A stretch of 64,000 bases of DNA. Origin: Spiractinospora alimapuensis. Its GTDB lineage: Bacteria > Actinomycetota > Actinomycetes > Streptosporangiales > Streptosporangiaceae. A model generated the notes under the pieces. The model was not told the origin of the DNA, did not search any database, and saw nothing but the letters and a program-made list of their open reading frames with translations. Location of the stretch: the NCBI RefSeq assembly GCF_018437505.1, contig NZ_CP072467.1, positions 1,364,001 through 1,428,000 on the forward strand. Direction: 5' to 3'. Within the stretch, counting starts at the first letter, position 1. Each line of letters begins with the position of its first letter. Position numbers and translations under genes: made by a program. Shown piece after piece: positions 60,686 through 64,000 of this stretch.

Positions 60686-60734
60686 ATCGACGCTATCATC
60701 TGGGGGCACCACCCAGGGCATGCGTGGAGGCGCG

Positions 60735-61331
60735 ATGAGCCAAATGGACCAGACCGAGCCGTCCAAACCGGCATTGCGCGCCGATGCCGAGCGGAATCGC
60801 AGGCTCATCATCGATGCCGCCTACGAGGCGTTCGCGGATGAGGGGCTCGACGTCTCGCTGACAGAGATCGCCCGGCGGGCGGGGGTGGGCTTCGCGACGG
60901 TGCAGCGTCGCTTCCCCACCAAAGCTGCTCTGGTGACGGAAGTGGTCCGCGCCCAGATCGCACACATCGGTGAAGACGCCGCGCGGTCGACCACCTCCGA
61001 CGCCTGGACCGCTTTCACCACACCCATACTCGACTGCTGTGCTCACCAGGTGAAAGACCCTGGGCTGGCCGGGGCTCTCGCTCAACTCCTGTCCGCCGCA
61101 TCCCAACCCGCGGTGCGCGAGCCTCTCCTCGACGCTTTCGAGCCGCTGGCAGCGCGTGCCGTCGCAGAAGGCGTTGTGCGAAAGGACATAACCATCGACG
61201 ACGTGTTGCTGATCCTGAAGGGCAACGCTGGAGTGATCGCCAACTCTCCCGGCGAAGAAGCAGAGGCGTCCCAACGCTTCGTAGAGATGGCATTACGCGG
61301 CCTGCGCAGCGAAATGCCAGCTGAGCGCTAG
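60735..61331 (+). CDS. TetR-family regulator
   Basis: 198 aa from ATG 60735, with GGAGG 5 bases upstream. An in-frame ATG at 60720 is less likely. HTH: IIDAAYEAFADEGLDVSLTEIARRAGVGFATVQRRFPTKAALV, read in parts. The C-terminal domain (DVLLILKGNAGVIANSP...RFVEMALRGL) is the actinobacterial TetR_C SbtR-like type. Its stop codon TAG is formed by the first bases of the IS end (CTAG at 61328), so the last residues may have been changed by the insertion. It likely controlled the deleted oxidoreductase gene. Confidence 0.88.
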   Translation: MSQMDQTEPSKPALRADAERNRRLIIDAAYEAFADEGLDVSLTEIARRAGVGFATVQRRFPTKAALVTEVVRAQIAHIGEDAARSTTSDAWTAFTTPILDCCAHQVKDPGLAGALAQLLSAASQPAVREPLLDAFEPLAARAVAEGVVRKDITIDDVLLILKGNAGVIANSPGEEAEASQRFVEMALRGLRSEMPAER

Positions 61332-62342
61332 GGCCTGTTTTGGAGGTTGGAGCCAGTCGTTGATGATCGCGGTGTGGGTCGTGGCTGCGTAGCGGGCAGC
61401 GAGTTGTCGTAGCGTGTGCCTGCCCCCCCCCGATGGTGTTTGAGCCGGTTGATCGCGCATTCCACCGCGTGGCGCTGCCTGTGGGCAGCCGTATCGAGGG
61501 CCCAGGGTCGCCCGCCCCGGGGGACCGCGCGAACGGCGGTGGGCGGCCTGGTCCGCGGGCTCGGCGATCGTGGCCTGGATCCCGCGCCGACGTAGCCGCT
61601 CCCGGTTGGCGCGGCTGCTGTAGGCCTTGTCGGCCAGCACCGGATCTGGGCGGTGACGGGCCCGTCCCGGCCCCGCCCGGCCGATGCGGATCTGCTCCAG
61701 CACCGCGCTGAACCGCGGTGAGTCTCCCCGCTTCCCGCCGGTGAGCAGCACTGACAGGACCTTCTGCCCCTGCTCGCCGGCCAAGTGCAGCGTGGTGGTC
61801 CATCCGCCACGGGAGCGGCCCAGGCCGTGATCGCCCGGCTCGCCCCGAGTGGCCCCGGGCGCGCCGGCGGCGTGCTGGTGGGCCCGCACGATAGTGGAGT
61901 CCACCGACACCTGCCAGCAGATCCGACCGGCGGTATGGGCCCGGGCCTGCACCAAGGCCAGGACGCGCTACCACACGCCCTTGCGCTCGAAGCAGCGGAA
62001 CAGCCCGTAGGCGCTCTGCCAAGCCCCGTAGGCGGCGGGGATGTCGCGCCAGAGTGTGCGCCGACGCGGATCCGCCAGCGGATGGCGTTGACCAGGGTGC
62101 GGCGGCAGCGGTGTCGAGGGCGGCCCTTGCGGGCGGGTCCCGGAAGGAGCGGTCTCAGCGCCTTCCATTGCGTATCGGTCAGGTCATGGCGGTGCAAGGC
62201 CGATAGAGTCAACGCTGAAGCCTCCGCTGACTGGTCAACTTGGTCGTTGACCCCGTCCACCGGAGGTTTCGCTCGTCGCGCGCCATGGTCACCCAATCGA
62301 TACCAACACCAGCCCACCACACACTCCCAAAACAGGCCCTAG
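61328..62342 (-). mobile_element. IS5-like insertion sequence, degenerate
   Basis: Bounded by perfect 16-bp terminal inverted repeats, CTAGGGCCTGTTTTGG at 61328-61343 and CCAAAACAGGCCCTAG at 62327-62342, giving about 1015 bp. A CTAG-type target site is possible because both outer ends read CTAG. It encodes a DDE transposase on the minus strand that is broken by frameshifts and a stop. It sits against the end of a TetR gene on one side and a flavoprotein fragment on the other. Confidence 0.85.
61350..62230 (-). pseudogene. IS5-family transposase, broken
   Basis: Pieces in order on the minus strand: LHRHDLTDTQWKALRPLLPG, then after a frame change RTLWRDIPAAYGAWQSAYGLF...RKGVW followed by a stop near 61968. 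After the stop come VSVDSTIVRAHQHAAG (first catalytic Asp) and VLADKAYSSRANRERLRRRG (second), a shift to HAVECAINRLKHHRG (catalytic Glu), and back to LAARYAATTHTAIINDWL. At least three frame changes and one stop mean it is inactive. A run of nine C at about 61426-61434 marks one likely shift site. Confidence 0.8.
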
Positions 62343-62345
62343 ACG

Positions 62346-62402
62346 TGGAACGGCACCGTCGAGACGATCGACACCCTTCTCCTCGCCACCGGTTACCGAC
62401 CC
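62346..62402 (+). pseudogene. Flavoprotein fragment beside the IS
   Basis: WNGTVETIDTLLLATGYRP is the ATGYRP motif of class B flavin monooxygenases and related NAD(P)/FAD oxidoreductases. It begins 4 bases after the IS end and continues only briefly. It is all that remains of a flavoprotein gene apparently cut by the IS or by a deletion at it. Confidence 0.55.
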
Positions 62403-62595
62403 GCCCCGGAGAAGCGGCGAGTCGTCCATAGGCAGATGGAATTCATCGAAGGGAAGAGATCCGGTTGGAACGCGATACACGATTGGTCCAGACGGCGGTC
62501 CTCGGAACCACGGACGCACATGATCCGGTGAGCATGCCCGTGACGAGCCTCGAAGCGAAGCGCTTCCTCGACGATCGTCCTGGGGCGTCCTTCAG

Positions 62596-63063
62596 GTGCG
62601 GTACCTGGCGGGGCGGGTGCGGAAGGCAGCTCATGACTCGTGTGGGCATGGAGCCGATTCTGCGAGCAAGCCATCGCCTGGCCGCCCAGGGGCTTGGCTC
62701 CGACGAGCCGGCTACTTTCCCATCACCGCCGGCTGGGAGGCGTTCGGCTACACCGACGAGCAGAACCGGGGCGGGGGCGCGAGTGGCTATGTCCGCGATG
62801 ATCCGGGCTGGGTCCGCGCGATCGGTAGTCTCAGCTACGACTTGGAGGGCGAGGAGACGGTCCACCCGCCGGACGATCCGGACGGAGAGGGGACCTACGA
62901 GGTGGGCTTCGACGTGAACGTGCAGAGGCACTACTCCTGGGATCAGGAGGCGGCGGATCCGTTCGTCGGCGACCGATGGTTCTCCGGCGTGTTGGATCTC
63001 AGCGAAAGCGATCTGGCGGAGTCGCACGGTGACACGACTCAGCGGCGCGAAGGGGCGATCTGA
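62596..63063 (+). CDS. Hypothetical protein, N-terminus uncertain
   Basis: 155 aa from a GTG at 62596. Coding character is convincing only from about WEAFGYTDEQNR onward. The tail YEVGFDVNVQRHYSWDQEAADPF vaguely recalls C-terminal parts of actinobacterial secreted or polymorphic-toxin-associated proteins (pattern VxVxDxYNWD), which I treat as a weak hint. It lies 3 bp before a lipoprotein gene, so they are co-transcribed. The 5' part is probably missing, given the IS and flavoprotein debris directly upstream. Confidence 0.5.
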   Translation: MRYLAGRVRKAAHDSCGHGADSASKPSPGRPGAWLRRAGYFPITAGWEAFGYTDEQNRGGGASGYVRDDPGWVRAIGSLSYDLEGEETVHPPDDPDGEGTYEVGFDVNVQRHYSWDQEAADPFVGDRWFSGVLDLSESDLAESHGDTTQRREGAI

Positions 63064-63066
63064 AGC

Positions 63067-63558
63067 ATGCGCGCGATTCTGGGTTTGCCCACACTGATGG
63101 GGGCCGCGCTGCTGGTGGCCGGCTGCGGTTCGTTCGCCCCGCCCGAGCCCTCACCACCGACCCCCGAGGAGCCGGTGGAGCTGCCGTCGGAGGACGCGGA
63201 CATCCGCGCGGGGTTCGAGGAGCTCAGCGAGCTCACGATTCCCGACGACGCGGAGGATGTGGACATCACGGTGGAGCACAGCGGAGCAGGTACGCCGCTG
63301 TACCGGGTCGGTTTCATCACCGACGCCGAAGGGCTGGAAGAGTTCTGCAACGCGGACAACTTCAGCCCCTACACGCTGATTAGCGAGCCGGACGAGGAGG
63401 AACGGGAACGGTTCGAGATCACCGAGGAGACCGTCGACGGGATGGTGCACTGCCGGGGCAGCGGTGTGGAGAACCACACCGACCGCGAGGTGATCGCGGT
63501 CTGGCCCGAGGAGGACGTCGCCGCGGTGCACGGCATCGTCTGGGAACTTCCGGGCTGA
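63067..63558 (+). CDS. Small lipoprotein, unknown function
   Basis: 163 aa with a lipoprotein signal peptide (MRAILGLPTLMGAALLVAGC, Cys20 in the lipobox LVAGC). A Pro/Glu-rich linker and a compact acidic domain follow (AGTPLYRVGFITDAEGLEEFC ... VHCRGSGVENHTDREVIAVW), with two Cys that could pair outside the cell. It should be membrane-anchored and extracellular. It follows the hypothetical gene by 3 bp. Confidence 0.8.
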   Translation: MRAILGLPTLMGAALLVAGCGSFAPPEPSPPTPEEPVELPSEDADIRAGFEELSELTIPDDAEDVDITVEHSGAGTPLYRVGFITDAEGLEEFCNADNFSPYTLISEPDEEERERFEITEETVDGMVHCRGSGVENHTDREVIAVWPEEDVAAVHGIVWELPG

Positions 63559-63594
63559 CAACGCCGCTGTAGGAGTCCCATGTCGTGTGGGTTA

Positions 63595-63888
63595 CTAGGT
63601 CACGGCGTCCGCCAGGTGGTCGCGAACCGTACGCAACCAGGTGTGCCAACGGTCGGGGCCGTTCGGTGGGACGATGTTGGCGCCGGAGTCGCGGGTGATG
63701 TACCCGCGCAGACGTTTATCCGAGACGTCGACCGCGAGCAACTCGTCCAGCTCGGCGAGCACCGCCACACACCGCGACCGGGACATGGTAGCCACGAAGT
63801 GCCGCACGCTCGCCCGTTCGTCGGGAAAATCGTCCTTCCAGTCCTGGTGGAAGGAGACCCTCAGGAACTCGGACAACTGGTCATACAT
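63595..63888 (-). CDS. CdiI-like immunity protein
   Basis: 97 aa. MYDQLSEFLRVSFHQDWKDDFPDE near the start follows the (L)xxFLxxxFHQDWxxDyp pattern of CdiI_2-type contact-dependent-inhibition immunity proteins. A helical remainder ends TWLRTVRDHLADAVT. Such proteins bind and neutralise a cognate toxin encoded just upstream. The minus-strand gene ending at 63938, whose start is outside this window, is the natural candidate. Recognition rests on one motif, so confidence is moderate. Confidence 0.68.
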   Translation of the reverse strand: MYDQLSEFLRVSFHQDWKDDFPDERASVRHFVATMSRSRCVAVLAELDELLAVDVSDKRLRGYITRDSGANIVPPNGPDRWHTWLRTVRDHLADAVT

Positions 63889-63937
63889 ACAGCCACTGCT
63901 GATTTCTCGGGATCGGCTTGTGCCTGTCTCCGCCGTC

Positions 63938-64000
63938 TAGGTGGTGTGGCCAGCCACGACCCTGCGGATCTCGTCGTCGGAGCGCAAGCCCTCCAGCCAC
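63938..64000 (-). CDS. C-terminal end of a gene running off the window (toxin candidate)
   Basis: Only the last 20 codons are inside: LEGLRSDDEIRRVVAGHTT and a TAG stop. I cannot recognise a family from this. Its position 49 bp upstream of the CdiI-like gene on the same strand makes a polymorphic or contact-dependent toxin the first hypothesis. Confidence 0.4.

Overview
The window is chromosomal DNA of a high-GC Gram-positive bacterium of the Actinomycetota. Evidence for this includes Scr1-type XRE/DUF397 pairs, NB-ARC/TPR regulators, PF04672-type methyltransferases, DUF2637 (SpdB-like) protein, F420-type LLM flavoproteins, many GTG/TTG starts and 1- to 4-base gene overlaps. A Nocardiopsis/Streptomonospora-like host is plausible but is not proved here.

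Layout, left to right. Positions 298-578 hold tRNA-Gly(GCC), tRNA-Cys(GCA) and tRNA-Val(GAC). The 3' half of tRNA-Val plus 16 bases beyond it (529-594) is repeated at 41795-41860 with 65 of 66 identities. A tyrosine integrase lies beside the left copy and a DUF2637 transfer-type protein beside the right copy. I therefore read 529-41860 as one integrated element of about 41.3 kb.

The element carries several modules. (1) A whiJ/abaA-like regulatory set (DUF397, XRE/DUF5753, HATPase). (2) A biosynthetic operon at 7027-14080: sugar-nucleotide epimerase, thymidylate-synthase-fold enzyme, carbamoyltransferase, glycosyltransferase-like protein, P-loop kinase, methyltransferase and APH-fold kinase. 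It is bracketed on both sides by XRE-TPR regulator/APH-kinase pairs. The thymidylate-synthase-like enzyme has Asp where thymidylate synthases have the dUMP-selecting Asn, as in T4 dCMP hydroxymethylase. This suggests a carbamoylated hydroxymethyl-cytidine nucleoside or nucleotide product. (3) A small polyketide locus at 16687-23310: two methyltransferases, a conservon-like protein, a styrene-monooxygenase-like flavoprotein and one KS-AT-ACP module, closed by a strong terminator. CPBP, DUF397 and NB-ARC/TPR genes follow. (4) A membrane NTPase with Sel1 repeats, a small membrane protein and a secreted protein in AT-richer DNA. (5) A complete type I-C CRISPR-Cas operon (cas3-cas5-cas8c-cas7-cas4-cas1-cas2, minus strand) with an array at each side.

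Right of the element is a separate accessory region. It starts with the terminator-like hairpin of the original tRNA-Val and a broken FAD-dehydrogenase. Then comes a compact class I lanthipeptide locus (42772-49939): a 50-residue precursor, LanC, LanB (frameshifted as given) and an ABC exporter. Beyond a decayed IS lies a redox-enzyme zone (50850-60250): ring-cleaving dioxygenase, two LLM monooxygenases, SDRs, hydrolase, ferredoxin and P450, with MarR, TetR and MerR regulators next to clear palindromic operators. This zone holds several internally deleted genes. The right end has a degenerate IS5-like element, a lipoprotein pair and a CdiI-like immunity gene preceded by the tail of a possible toxin gene.
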